From: Phoronis australis | Taxonomy: Eukaryota; Phoronida; Phoronidae | Assembly: GCA_002633005.1 (NCBI GenBank) | Contig: NMRA01000118.1 | Coordinates: 496,707 to 560,706 of the forward strand | Reading direction: 5' to 3' | Length of the DNA: 64,000 nucleotides | Part shown: positions 1 to 11,200 of the stretch, in pieces | How positions within the stretch are numbered: the stretch's first letter is position 1 | How the letters are laid out: each line of letters begins with the position of its first letter | Program-made: the position numbers and the translations under genes | The notes under the pieces: generated by a model | Seen by the model: the letters and a program-made list of their open reading frames with translations, nothing else | The model's database searches: none | Told to the model about the DNA's origin: nothing

Positions 1-978
1 TTCGCTTTCTTGAAATGTGGTCCATAATATACTTTTCCTGCTACCAAATGATGCACTCATGTTTCAGAATGTTCCTATCTTTTTCAGGTTAATTGGGTCT
101 TTCAGATTTTGGAAGCTTAATTGATTTCCTTGGGAAATTTTGGGTAACATCTGTATCACTTTCAGCAACTTCAGCTTTAGTGTATTGAAACATTGCTACG
201 CCTTTTATTTCTATGTCCATTCAATTTTTGGTCTAGCACTTGGTCTTCTACAGCAGTATACTGTATAGGCTATAGCAGGACATACAGCTGTTTTCTGCAC
301 AAATGTTTGACACCTCTTCTTTTTTTTGATCTACTGATCTACAGAGTTCCAAAGTCCATCAGCTTCCATCAGGATGCTTCTCTAAGCTTCTTCGGGTTCT
401 GACATCACAATTTTGTGCTGTTTGATAAGCCTTGAATTATACAGGCATCACACTCCATGGGAGCAGCCATATTGAAGTAACTAAGCACAACAATACAATC
501 TGGCTCTCTGACTGGTCAATTCAATATAAAAGCGCCAAGAAGTGGCAGGAATGTGCATAATATTTCGTGCAACAAAAACACCTTTTTAAAAAAAAATGTT
601 CAAGAGTAGACGTGGAAACTTTTTGGAATTTGATTTATAGGTATACTATCTAGCCACATAGAAAAAACTATGTTGCCCCCCCCCCACAGTACTCACAAGG
701 ATGAACGCTATGAGATCTGGCCCACCGACTAAATAGCGTGAGAAGGTATCAGGTGAAATTTGTAAGATTTGTGTCCCTTGGTCTTTTTATTCGTCAACAT
801 GCGTGATTTCACGTAACTTCCTCAAAATGGCACCCGGTAAGAGAAACTCGAGCAAGCTGCGACAGATTTTCATCGATTTGTTCAAATTATCTTGACTGAA
901 TCGTTTTCAGACTTGAGTTGTTATAACTCCATGTGCATATATGCATGTTTTATTTGATTTTATTTCCCGTATTTTGAA
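1..978. other. No gene recognised
   Basis: AT-rich sequence with a short C run near 677-686 and no convincing exon on either strand. The one reading frame of about 70 codons (193-402) lacks family resemblance, composition bias or splice context, and I do not call it. Confidence 0.5.
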
Positions 979-1039
979 ATGAGTAACTTTTTGTGGGGAT
1001 GTAGGCTACTATCGCCCCTGTATGCCTGCGGCATCCATG

Positions 1040-1880
1040 GCGATGTAATTGCCTACGCCCATCCCAGCGCCAGCGTAAAGCTCGACAGAGTTAACCGGCC
1101 ATCCATCACCACCGACACGAGTTCGGCGGACTGGCAGTATTTCCTGACGCGATGGGATGAGTATGTAGAGGCCACTGGCATCACAGGGAAAGCCAAAACC
1201 ATCCAACTCCTGGAATGCTGTGACAAGAGACTAAGAAAAGACCTCACACTCAACTCTGTCGACCCCCTGCATCACTGGACATTAAGGCGATCCTGGCTTC
1301 CATGGAGAAATTGGATGTGCGCGCAGAGGCACCGATGGTAGGCCGAGCTCATTTTGATACACCGACCCAAGACCACGACGAGCCAGCCCGCGCTTTTTGC
1401 GCCCGCGTGCGAGGCCAATACTCCTTGCTCTGTCCATCATGCAACCACCCCGTTGACTACACTGACTCGGTGATAACGATGTGGTGAGCCAAGTCCTCGC
1501 AGACAAGGACATCCAGCTCGACCTGTTGGGGGACACCAACCAGTCACCATCCCTAGAAGAGGTCCTCTTATTTGTCGAGAAGAAGGAAACGGGCAAACGC
1601 GCTGCCACACGCCTCGCCGAGCCCACCCACGTCCACGTGGTTAAGAACTCATACCACAAAAACCGGGACGTACGCTCGAAACCCCACGACAACATTTTAC
1701 CGGATCCGCGTCCTGACATAAACGACACATGCACATACTGCGGCCAGACTGGCCACGGCGGAAAAGCACCGACCGAAGACACGCCGTACTTTTTGTCCAG
1801 CCTTCGGCCACACTTGCGAGAGGTGCAGCACCAAGAACCACTTTCCAGCTGTGTGTCGCGGCGGACTGTTGTAATCACAC
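1040..1880 (+). pseudogene. Decayed gag gene of an LTR-type retrotransposon
   Basis: Three overlapping plus-strand frames (about 1040-1262, 1290-1487 and 1488-1880) read on from one another as a gag polyprotein once two frame breaks are allowed, near 1262-1300 and near 1487. Visible gag-like blocks are DWQYFLTRWDEYV and QLLECCDKRLRKDL in the first frame, CPSCNHPVDYTD in the second, and DIQLDLLGDTNQSPSLEEV followed by a damaged zinc knuckle (CTYCGQTGHG, expected last cysteine missing) in the third. This layout is known from Ty3/gypsy-like elements of marine invertebrates. No protease or reverse transcriptase follows, so the element is internally deleted. It cannot encode a working product. Confidence 0.75.
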
Positions 1881-1995
1881 GTCACTTATCAGCGACCTAG
1901 TATTTACCCCCTGTCTCTGTTCCTTCTAGTTACGATCATTTGTATTTTGTTGTGCTCAATAAACAGTGAAGAAATACTTGCTTGTTATTTTTTAA
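1881..1995 (+). mobile_element. Possible 3' LTR remnant
   Basis: Directly after the gag relic lies a pyrimidine-rich stretch, then GCTCAATAAACAG with a polyadenylation signal (about 1954-1966) and a T-rich tail. That resembles the end of an LTR. No matching 5' LTR was found upstream, so the assignment rests on position and the AATAAA signal only. Confidence 0.35.
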
Positions 1996-2145
1996 AGGCC
2001 ATCAGTTTCCGAGAAAAATTCCTTCTTAATTAAATGAACCTAACTTTATGTCACGACCCTCATTTAACGCAAAATGAGCGACTGTTTTTGAAATATGAGA
2101 GTGACTCAATTGCTTACATGTGTATCTGCTCATCCCAGAACTTAC

Positions 2146-2424
2146 CGAAAACAAATACAGAAAAATCTGTCACATCTGAAGGAGAACCGCGAGAACATCT
2201 AAAGTACTTTCCATTCTGCTCGTACGTCAGAGGATTGAACACTAATGTTTTTGTGTCGCCATGGGCACTAGCAAATGCGTTTGCTGGAGCATTATTTCCA
2301 CGAACAGTGTCTTGAGAAAACAGGACCAAGCCGTTTTGGAAATTGTAAAATTGAGATTGAATCCACTGGACGGTCGTGTTGCTTCTGCAGGACAATACCA
2401 ACTGTTGGCCAGCTATCTCCATAC
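2146..2424 (-). CDS. Single immunoglobulin-like domain exon of an unidentified gene
   Basis: Reading the minus strand, an acceptor (TGTGCAG) ends at 2425 and a strong donor (GTAAGT) begins at 2145. They bracket 279 nt that are open throughout, entered and left in phase 1, the usual symmetry of Ig-domain exons. The frame shows the Ig core: LVLSCRS with the B-strand cysteine, then VQWIQ, and YEQNGKYFRCSRG with the F-strand Tyr-x-Cys type motif. It would sit outside the cell in a receptor, adhesion or secreted protein. Partner exons are not identified. An open stretch at 2449-2643 lies upstream but is too close to be a separate exon without a suitable donor. The gene is therefore partial here. 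Confidence 0.55.
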
Positions 2425-2644
2425 CTGCACATGTAAAAACAATTCAGTCTATTGGTACAGAACTTGAAAACCTCTGGGGCCGTTTTTTATCCGTTTGGCG
2501 CTAAGTCCTGTCTTATAAATAGTAAGACCGTCATAACTTTGTTCATTAACATGGTTCAGGAAGGTCGATGAATAATTTTCAGTCTGGTCAACTTTAACGG
2601 TTGCGGTATTTCCATTCGCATCCGTCTGAGTGAGCAATAACAAG

Positions 2645-3033
2645 CTTTTGACCGTCTTAGCTATGACTGGGCTGGTGCGACCATTGATAAATCAACATGG
2701 AAACCTGATGGCAATTTGAGAAAATTCACACGGCGAATTCTAAACAAGGGTCTCGTATTTCGCAGTTACCACTTTAGCAAGTGAACTAAAAGCCATGTTG
2801 GCACAATAAATGTTACAGCAACTGGTAAACCAACTTCGATCTCGTGGTGCCAAAGTTACCTCCCGCCTGCACGGGTAGTTGCTTACATTCGCTTGCACCT
2901 GAGTTGTAAACATTCATGCCTTATGGGTGTCATCGTCTTAGCATGCCCAAGCTTTTCTTCCAAAGAATTTTCAAAGCTTGTTAATCCGTACTCTTCTCAT
3001 ATGAAATACTTCACTGTATGGCTTCTCTAAACT
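2645..3033. other. No gene recognised
   Basis: No exon, RNA or repeat structure was seen between the Ig-domain exon and the inverted-repeat element to the right. Confidence 0.4.
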
Positions 3034-4741
3034 TAGCCAGCCATCTAGCTGTATGAAGACAATCGTCAAATTACAGCTAGGTACCACTTAGCGTTGACGC
3101 AAAGCTTTAAAATAAATACAGCGCCGATGTAGGTAAAAAACTGACCAGATAAAATCTGACACAAAATTAGTGTCTTTAGAAACTACCATCTTCCTTGAGT
3201 AATTTAATTTTTTTTACCGGTTTTGAAAAAATTGGCGTTCTACCGTTATGCTTTTACTAAACTTGTGCAATCTTTTGCGTCGGCTTTCGACGCCATGACA
3301 CATTGTGTCATCTATCGGCCAGTTACCGATTCGCCTATCAACTGCAGTTGGTTGCGTACGCGTCACAACAAATTATCGTAACTGGTTTCACTTCGTTATT
3401 AGTTTTAAGAATTTGATACCAGCAAACCAAATTTCTGAACAAATTTTGCTGCTGCGAAGCTGTCATCAATTCCAGAGAGATGTCGCAACAAATTAGGAAC
3501 TAGCGCGTGGGCGTGTCACGAGCATGCTGTTTTCAATACGGCGACATAATTTTCTTTGTTACAAGAGGCGCAGAATTACGCAAGAAGATGCACACAGATT
3601 TTATTTGGATTTGGGACAGGTGAAGTCACAGGCGCTCGAATTTCCCGATGACTCATAACCATATATAAGAAACATACAGGTTGGACACCAAAACTTTGAC
3701 GAGTTGAGGCTCCCACCTTCAACTGTCCCAAATCCAAATACAATCTGCGTGCATCTCCCTTAGACCGGTATTGTATAAACTTTCGAAGCCTATCTTCCGC
3801 TTGATCCCATTAAATTATACCTGTGCGTGGTGCATTAGCTGCGAAATTTTCAAATCAATCTCAAAACTCTGGATTCAAGGACCGAAAATAGTTAACATGG
3901 CGGATTCCAGTTGTGCTACGCCTATCGAAGATAAAATTTCGAGTTTGAGCAACCAACCTGTATATAAAAGTCAAGAAATTTATCCCCAATTTAAATGCTT
4001 GAGGTTACTAAAAATTCTTTCATTTCTGTGTTATGTGTTTCTCCTTGTAGCTCATTTTATCACTTAACGTAGAATTCAGTTGCAAGAACGGGCGTATCTT
4101 GTGTTATTATGTGCTCTTCTTTGTTGAAGCACAACGAAAGCTTGGATTTTGGCGGAGATTTCTGGTGTTTTACAGCACGTTTAGTCGCGGTAAATCACCT
4201 ATTGGCAATTGCCGGATTTTGCAGTAGGCCAACCCTTCAATTATAAACAACGTTATTTTTCATAACCCGAGTTTAACTACATTCAAACTGATGGTAACTT
4301 ATGTGGAGAGCACTCAAATAACATTCGTGGGCGTGCGAAAACAGAACTCCGGAATTGCGTCGGTAGCGTCCGCCACGAACCCGGATGCTCGAACGTCGTC
4401 TGCCATGAACGTTTTACGTTACAAAATAAGACCCTTGAATTCGTGATTTTTGCGTTTTCTAACATTCTTGTCGTCAAATCACCACTCGAAGGAAATTTAA
4501 AGTGATCAAATGAAAGAAGGTATTCAAAGATTTGTTCGGTGATAGTTTCGTGGAGTTCCATGCACATTTTGAGTAGAACATTGTGAGCAAACAGATTTTG
4601 AGTGTCCAACCTTTATGTTTTCTTAGTATTGAGTGACGTCAGTGGTGATCGGGGAACAGATTAACTCGAGCGCCTGTGGAACACACAGTGGTACTTAGCT
4701 GCAGTTTGGCGATAGTCTTCATGCAGCTAGTTGGCTGGCTA
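3034..4741. mobile_element. Outer inverted-repeat element, about 1.7 kb
   Basis: About 55 bp at 3034-3088 (starting TAGCCAGCC) recur inverted at 4687-4741 with roughly seven differences. No transposase frame lies between them, so this looks like a non-autonomous DNA element. A second, independent inverted-repeat element occupies 3627-4678 inside it. No clear flanking target duplication is visible. Confidence 0.6.
3627..4678. mobile_element. Non-autonomous DNA transposon, family with CACAGGCGC termini (copy 1)
   Basis: It begins CACAGGCGCTCG and ends with the inverted GCGCCTGTG, with inner terminal-repeat blocks TATATAAGAAA and GGTTGGACAC. It is the same family as the element at 11201-12319: both share TTCGAAGCC, the GATCCCATTAA block, the ATGGCGGATT block and TTCGAGTTTGAGCAA in the same order. 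The copy is diverged and no equal 8 bp flanks are seen. A stretch at about 3587-3621 (ATTTGGATTTGGGACAG) is repeated inverted at about 3719-3757, suggesting a secondary rearrangement at the left end. Confidence 0.75.
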
Positions 4742-5190
4742 TCAATATCACTGCAACGAACTTTACAGTAATTGTCACAATTGAAACAACGTTACAAACT
4801 TATAGCAAATGAAACTCGACTTTCAATTCTATAAACCATCGAGCACAATTAGTGTGATACTTTCGGTCTGGAAAAGGAAAAGAAAATGCCATCGAAAACC
4901 ACATCAACATGTTTCCAGCAAAATTTTTTGAGCACAAGCAATTTGTTATCCGTTTCAACTCACGCTCATGGGGAAAATTCCTACACTTGAATATTAATGA
5001 CTGGTAATAAACAAACAGGAATAGAATGTTCTTTGTCAACTTCAACATTCTTGAACAGACAGGTTTTCCATGTCGACCTAAATGTTCTCTTTGTGTTTTA
5101 TGGACAATGATCATCGTTGAACTCGCGAGATCTGAGATGCACGTGTAACATGGCGGCTCATTGATTTAGTCAACGCATGAATTATACACC
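4742..5190. other. No gene recognised
   Basis: Open frames here lack family features. Nothing beyond ordinary AT-rich sequence was seen. Confidence 0.4.
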
Positions 5191-5191
5191 T

Positions 5192-5343
5192 GGGCCCAGT
5201 TGCATAAAAGTTATACGCCGTATAGCAACAATGACGTCGCACTATCACGCGTCACGGTGTTATTGTTGAACAATGCACCCGACGTCATGCAAGAATCAAA
5301 CTTATCCAGCGGATAACATTTGAAGCTTTATGCAACTCAGCCC
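5192..5343. mobile_element. Short MITE, about 150 bp, with AGTTGCATAAA terminal repeats
   Basis: The left end GGGCCCAGTTGCATAAA and the right end TTTATGCAACTCAGCCC are imperfect inverted repeats. The interior holds TTATACGCCGTATA (itself palindromic) and CACGCGTCACGGTG. A second partial copy follows immediately at 5354-5485. Confidence 0.7.
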
Positions 5344-5353
5344 TGGGACAGTC

Positions 5354-5485
5354 AGTGCATGAAAGTTATACGCCGTATAGCAACAATGATGTCGCATTAT
5401 CACGCGTCACGCTGTTATTGTTGAGCAATGCACCTGAAGTCATGTAACAACCAAACTTATCCACCGGATAATTTTGAAGTTTTAT
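5354..5485. mobile_element. Second, partial copy of the 5192-5343 MITE
   Basis: The interior from CATGAAAGTTATACGCC to TGAAGTTTTAT matches the preceding element with few differences and in the same orientation. The termini are lost or decayed. The tandem arrangement suggests nested insertion or duplication. Confidence 0.7.
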
Positions 5486-5520
5486 CCTTCGGTCTCGGTC
5501 GATACGCGGAATAATGTCTC

Positions 5521-5578
5521 GTGGCATATTACTTCAAGTACGCCACTCTCGGTACGTTTTGTGTATTTATCCCGTACG
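5521..5578. repeat. Single arm copy of the 6163-6259 palindromic repeat
   Basis: CGCCACTCTCGGTACGTTTT and the following GTGTATTTATCCC match one arm of the palindrome at 6163-6259, including its ATTACTTCAAG extension. Confidence 0.65.
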
Positions 5579-6162
5579 CGTTGAATCTGTCGAGTGCAAT
5601 ACGAACATGTAATAATGTTTTCCGTATTCACCTCCCGCACTACTTCAACAGTGACCTCTGACATGGGAAGTTCAAAAGGTAGGTCAATGTCGACTTGACG
5701 TCGATAGCCGGTTCGTGGCATCAAACTTTCCAAATATAGTTTAAAGTAACGCAGTTGCAGCAGTTTAAATAACACTTGACATGCAATCAGGCCCTAAACA
5801 TAGCATCTGGTACAAAACAGTTATGACACTTCTGTCTCAGTTTTCAATTGTTAAATATTATATCGTCTGCAACTCAGAAGCCGATTCCTCGGTAACTGCA
5901 ATATCAAATATTGTTGTTATTTAACTTTTTTCAGGAGATGTTACAAGTTCAATGCACAGTTACAGATCTTTTCATCATTGTTATCTCTTTTCAAGTAATA
6001 AATTGTTACATTTAAAACTTGTTTCTTTTACTAGAGAAAACTTGCAACCTAACGCGCAAGTACATACATATAGTATGTGATCCGCTACGTGAACAGTCTG
6101 AGTGAAGTATTTAAAAAAATTGTCAAAAAATGAAAGAATCTTAAGAATTCTAAGCGTATGGG

Positions 6163-6259
6163 ATAAATACATAAAACGTACCGAGAGTGGCGTAGATGAA
6201 GTAATATCCCACGAGACATTATTCATCTACGCCACTCTTGGTACGTTTTGTGTATTTAT
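6163..6259. mobile_element. Palindromic hairpin repeat with 38 bp arms
   Basis: The left arm 6163-6200 (ATAAATACATAAAACGTACC and onward) and the right arm 6222-6259 are near-perfect reverse complements around a 21 nt loop. With the isolated arm at 5521-5578, this is a fold-back MITE family. Confidence 0.75.
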
Positions 6260-6354
6260 GCAACGTGACAATAGTCATTCCCTTTCACTGTGCCCAGTCT
6301 AAATTTAAGGTGAGATAACGAAGGCTGTGCCAAAATTGATTTTTTGACAGATTT

Positions 6355-6500
6355 AGATGGGAGCCAAGGGGGCCATGCCCCCCCCTAAAATTCTACCAGA
6401 TTCCATTTGGCTGTGGGGGAGTACGAATGTCTGACTGACAAAATCCTGGCTAATACTCTGCCCTGCCCCCCCAACTCAAAATCCTGGATCCGCCCTTGTA
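6355..6500. mobile_element. Fragment of a transposon end with a GGATCCGCC terminus
   Basis: G-rich and C-rich stretches lead to TCCTGGATCCGCCCTTG. This is close to the right terminus of the complete element at 42745-43748 (CCTAGATCCGCCACTG). No matching left end was found. Confidence 0.35.
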
Positions 6501-8279
6501 AATGGCACTGTTATCAGCAGAAGATTCGATGGAAAAATCTTAGCTGACTCAAAAATGTCATTTTACATGAGCTCACCTTACTACAATGTGTTTACAAATT
6601 CGTCATCAGTGCGCCAAATGGGAGGACAAGCAATGGCGGAGGCCGAGTCCTCGCCAGTTGTTAGTAAGAAAATGCGGCGTGGAAAATCGCTAGAGACAGG
6701 GAAATGATCAGACGGGAGAACATATTGCTTTGGATCGGAGATTGTGCGGTGCTGAAAGTCGAAGTTTAAAAATTTCCATACGTTTTTAGCACAAAACTCT
6801 ACAGCGTTGCTTTTAGTAACAGCGTTCATCGAAATATATCATTATTAATTCTTCACATTTTACAAAGTAGCCTATTGAACAGTTTAGCAGAAGTCACCAT
6901 GTTGTCGGTGCCGGAATTGTGAGTCCTTTATCACTCAATAACTAACATCAGCGCGACCAAACTTTTGTAAAAAATGTTGAATCGTAAAAAATTGCAGGTA
7001 AACTTATGCCTCTTTAAATATTTGCGAAACTGAGTTTTAAACTCGTAACTTAAATGCATGCCGCTGTCGCCCAAGGTGGTTGATCCGATCTGAAACCAAT
7101 GACTCAAATTTCGCAACAAGAGCTGCAATAACCCTATTTTGATAATTGTGTTGGGTGTATATTTTTTTTACGATGACAATGTAGAGTTTCTTCAAAACGA
7201 CTGGTTCGATTGCCCTATTCCAAGAAAATGTGTCGGTCTTTCCCCTTGACGGTAAATAAATTTTTGAAGACGGTAGAACCACGGAGCATCTCTATCACCT
7301 TGCTCGAGCAGCCAACGTTTGCACAAAATATCACAATTATTCTGTTGATAATTCAGCTTTATAATGTGTCTACTTCACGACACCTCAACCTGAAATGTTT
7401 GTCCTTGGGCATGGCGAATGACCTAATTAGGAACGGTCCGTGAATGCAACCTACCACATTTGCGCATGTCTTGACCCATGGCAGCGCCTCTTTCAGAAAT
7501 TAATATAAGTTTTAGCTACACGTGTTATTATAAGGGCGTTTTGTTAGCCGAGAATATTTCTTGAGGCCGGGATGAAACACTCATTTCTTCGCTGATTTTG
7601 TATTTCTTATCATTTGGCCAATACGCGTAAAATACAGCAACACTGCAAAGCGACCACTTTTTCAATGCTTTAATCGTGATAACAAATTGCACATGTTATC
7701 TGAAAGAAAATATGAAACATGTTCTTTTAATAGACTTAATGCTTTGTTACAACTATTAGCAACCAATTTTAATTAACTTCAAAATGTTAACAGTTCATGA
7801 ACGAGGTTCGTAGCCTATATTTTCACTGATCGAAGTGGCACCTACTGAAATAAACACACAACGAATAACTCGAAGCACAATCAAAATAGATAACTAGAAG
7901 TTTCACCTTTGAGAAGGAAAGCAATTGACACGGGTTCTACATGACGAGACAGTGTGTCCCCGCACTGGGCAACGCAAGCTATGGAGGATTTCAAGATTTA
8001 ATTTCTCTCACTGAAAGTAATCAGATGCCCCGTGCTTGTGCCAATTACAATATCAAAAATTCTACCATTGCCAAATAAATACATTTTGTGCAAATTTAAG
8101 GTTTCCAGATTTTGCAGTTTTATACTTTAACAAAACGCATATCGTAAATTCAAGAATGCCCAAAACAATAGCAACGCTGAGTCGTTGTTCTGCGCACACT
8201 CTAAGTCGCACACGATATGCTTCTAAGGGCCATTAGCAGGTGTTGCCACACGAAAATAAAATGGTGCGTCGTTTACTCC
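6501..8279. other. No gene recognised
   Basis: Several open stretches of 60-80 codons occur on both strands (for example 6581-6829 minus and 7210-7443 plus). None shows a recognisable domain or paired splice signals. Confidence 0.45.
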
Positions 8280-9870
8280 TGTGTCAAATTGTATCGAAAT
8301 CAGTCAGTCGGTATTCTTCATATCACCCGGAAACACTTGAAAAACCTCATGTCGAAAACGAAATCTTAAGGTAGTCAAATCTACCCGGAAACTTAATGGT
8401 GCCGCCATATTGCCTAAATATACCTATGGGTCAAGTTGCATTGAAACTCTTCCCTCAGTTCTCTACGTATCGTCCTTTCACAAAACGACCAATAGGAGGG
8501 TATTCAGGTGTTTAATAAGGGCAAAAATCAATTGGTGCCGGCGCAATCTCATAATGTCAAGTTTCAGTGAAATCTGTCAAGCGGTTCTTTTTATACGGAA
8601 TGCTCTTCCCCCAAGCAAAAGTTCAAAAGCCCATGTCGAAAACAAAACGGTCACTACGAAGTGCAACAGAGGTCGAATCCGTCCGAAAATTTCCTGGTAC
8701 TGCTTATATAATACGATGTCATAAAAACTCTATGTCAATTTTCATTGAAATATTTCACTCGGTTCTCTACATATCATGCGCAAATACATGTACTCACACA
8801 AAATGGCCACTAGGATGCACAGCAGTTATCGAATCCGAACGTAAATCAAATAGCGCCGGCGCAATCTCCTACAAAATTTCTCTGTCAATTTTCAATGAAA
8901 TCTGTCAGTTGGTTCTTTAAGTACCGGTATCATTCCGAAACATTCTTCCCCCAATCAATACTTCAAAAGCCCATGTCCAAAACAAAGTGGCTACTAGGTG
9001 CTACAATAGTTGAATCCGTCCAAAAACTTATTGTAGCCGGCGGATTCATGAACATTAAAAACCACTGTGTCAACTTTCATTGAAATCTTTCTATCAGTTC
9101 ACATATCATCCGGAAATGCTCTCACTCAAAATGGCCACCGACTAGAAAGCACTATAGTAATGAAATCCGGCCAAAATCAAACGATACCGGCACACTCTCA
9201 CCAAGTTTCAATGAAATCTACTTAATGATTGTCTAGATATCCAGAAACGCGGCTCTTCCGCCAAACAACAATTGAAAAGCATTTGTCGACAAGACAAGAA
9301 AATGGCCATTAGTAGGTGCTACGGTAGTCGAGTCTGTCTGAAATTTAATGATACCTGTGCATCGATAACACACAACTTCGTGTCAAGTTTCATTGAAATC
9401 CATCAATCCGTTATCTAGATATCATCCGAAAACGCTAGCATACAAAATAGGTACTAGGAAGCGCTGCAGTAATCGAATCCGGCCAAAATCAAATATGGTA
9501 CCGCAGCAATCTCGTGTCAAGTTTCCATGTAATCTGCCCATTGGTGCTCTAGATGTCATCTTCGCTCCAAAACAACAGTTCAAAGCACCTTGTCTAGAAC
9601 AAATTGGACACTAGGAAATACGTGTTACAGAGAACAAATATCGCCCGAAAACTTGATTGTGCAGGCACATTGATATATCACACACCTTTGTGTCAAGATT
9701 AATTGAATCCGTTCTCTTGATATCACTCGGTAACACTATTGCCTTAAAGTACAAAAGTCATGCACCTACCCCCCCCCCCGGGGCAGATTGAAAAGTGGCA
9801 TGAACCGTTCTAGAGTTGCCGTACACCCTTGTGCCAAGTTTCAGCAAAATCTGACCAGGGTTTTTTGAGA
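8280..9870 (+). repeat. Diverged tandem array with alternating long and short units
   Basis: A block close to CAAGTTTCATTGAAATC, followed about 10 nt later by GGTTCTCTAGATATC-like sequence, recurs near 8284, 8431, 8557, 8735, 8887, 9071, 9203, 9383, 9517, 9692 and 9834. Between blocks sit CAAAATGGCCACTAGG-like and GTCGAATCCGTCCAAAA-like segments. From 8431 on, the spacing alternates short (126-152) and long (175-184), so the real period is a two-part unit of about 305-335 bp. Copies are heavily diverged, pointing to an old array. It is not protein-coding as it stands. Confidence 0.7.
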
Positions 9871-9959
9871 TATCGAGTGTACACTCATACGGGCACCCTG
9901 TCAAAATGATGACTTCAGGATTCCCGAAAAGTGGGCCCACTTTTTGAAAAGTAATGTCT

Positions 9960-10265
9960 CAGCAATAGACCACCTGATTTCGTTCAAAATTGTCAAAATG
10001 TATCTTCAGAGTCACCAGCAAGTCTGCAAATAATCTCAGAGACATGCAAAATGTATGTAATAACTGTGAAATTCAATACTGCAAGGTGAAAAACGCAATA
10101 TCACTGTGACTTCCAAAGTGTTCATGCTGTTCTGACATCTGTCAATAAAAATGCTTGCCTGGGTCTCAAGTGTATTGTTTTTTTTTATTGTCACATCTGT
10201 ATCCAAATCAGTTTTGTCCAATATTCCAGTTTGTAAGGATGCCTTTGAGTGAAAGTGATACATTT
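9960..10265. other. No gene recognised
   Basis: Spacer between the tandem array and the transposase relic. No feature was seen. Confidence 0.4.
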
Positions 10266-10269
10266 ACTA

Positions 10270-11192
10270 CTGAATGAGAACGGGTGGGGCAGAATAAGAA
10301 AGGTATTCTGAGGAAAAGAATGGAGTCGTACCACTGTAAATCGATTTATTGCTAAAATACGCTACGCAGGGTGTTAATGGGAGACCCAAGACTGCGTGTT
10401 CGAAAGAAAACGATGATCGTGTTGAGGAACTGATGCCGCAATCGATGTACAAGTGAGTAAGTCTTCTGTGCAAAACATGGCGAAAAAACTGGAGCTAAAG
10501 CCCTCCAAAGGAATGTTAGAAGGAAAAGAAAAACTGAATGCTACTAATTGCATGACCACTATTCAGCCACTGAATTGAAAAGAATCATTGTCACTGATGA
10601 AAAAGACTTTACGCTAGAAATTGCAAAAAGCGCTTAAACGATCGTGTTTATGGGAAATGCAGCCTTCTCGAGTCCATCATGAGACTTCCACATTTTCCAA
10701 AAGGTAATTGTTTCTGCTGGAGTATCGTAGGAAGGAAATTAAAACAAATATTTATTTTATTGACGATGATAGAGCACAAGTTAAAAGTCAACGCTACATG
10801 CAGTTATTCGACGAAAATCGTCTCTCGGATTGCAGGCGACTTTATCCTGGAAACAACTACATGTACGTGTTTCAGCAAGATGGGGCTCCTTCAAGCACGA
10901 GCAAGATAACCCAGGATCATCAGGAGGAGGCCACACCAAAGTTCATCAAACAGGATGAGTGGCCGCCGCATAGTCTTGACAGCCATCCACGGGGCTATGC
11001 CAAAGGGGGCTCTTTGAAAGAAAAAGTTTTATTACCGGAGAATGAAAAACATGACTGAGCATGAGTTAACATACAGGATTATCTCACGGGAGGAAATCTC
11101 GATGGAAGAAATACGGAAAAGCAGTTCTGGTAAAGAAAGAAACGACTCCCGACCGTTAAGTCGTGGTTCATCCATTGCTGAGCAATTACTTG
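10270..11192 (+). pseudogene. Dead Tc1/mariner (IS630-type) transposase
   Basis: Fragments in shifting plus-strand frames follow the order of a Tc1/mariner transposase. A helix-turn-helix part lies near 10340-10520 (GRPRTARS-like, then KSSVQNMAKKL). The first catalytic block follows near 10590 (IIVTDEKDFTLE). A long central part leads to VFQQDGAPSS and DEWPPHSLD at about 10860-10980, and an end part (EELS-like, then a GSSIAEQLL-like end) at about 11090-11190. The frame changes several times and stops are present, so no functional protein can be made. The family moves DNA by cut and paste using a DDD/DDE active site. The 3' end is interrupted by the element that starts at 11201. Confidence 0.85.
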
Positions 11193-11200
11193 CAAAAAGT

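Noticed and set aside
1282-1878. 198-codon minus-strand frame
   Set aside because: Antisense shadow of the gag relic, which has the recognisable motifs on the plus strand.
2449-2643. 65-codon minus frame just upstream of the Ig exon
   Set aside because: It ends 25 nt from the Ig acceptor, too near for an intron, and no earlier donor convincingly joins it in phase.
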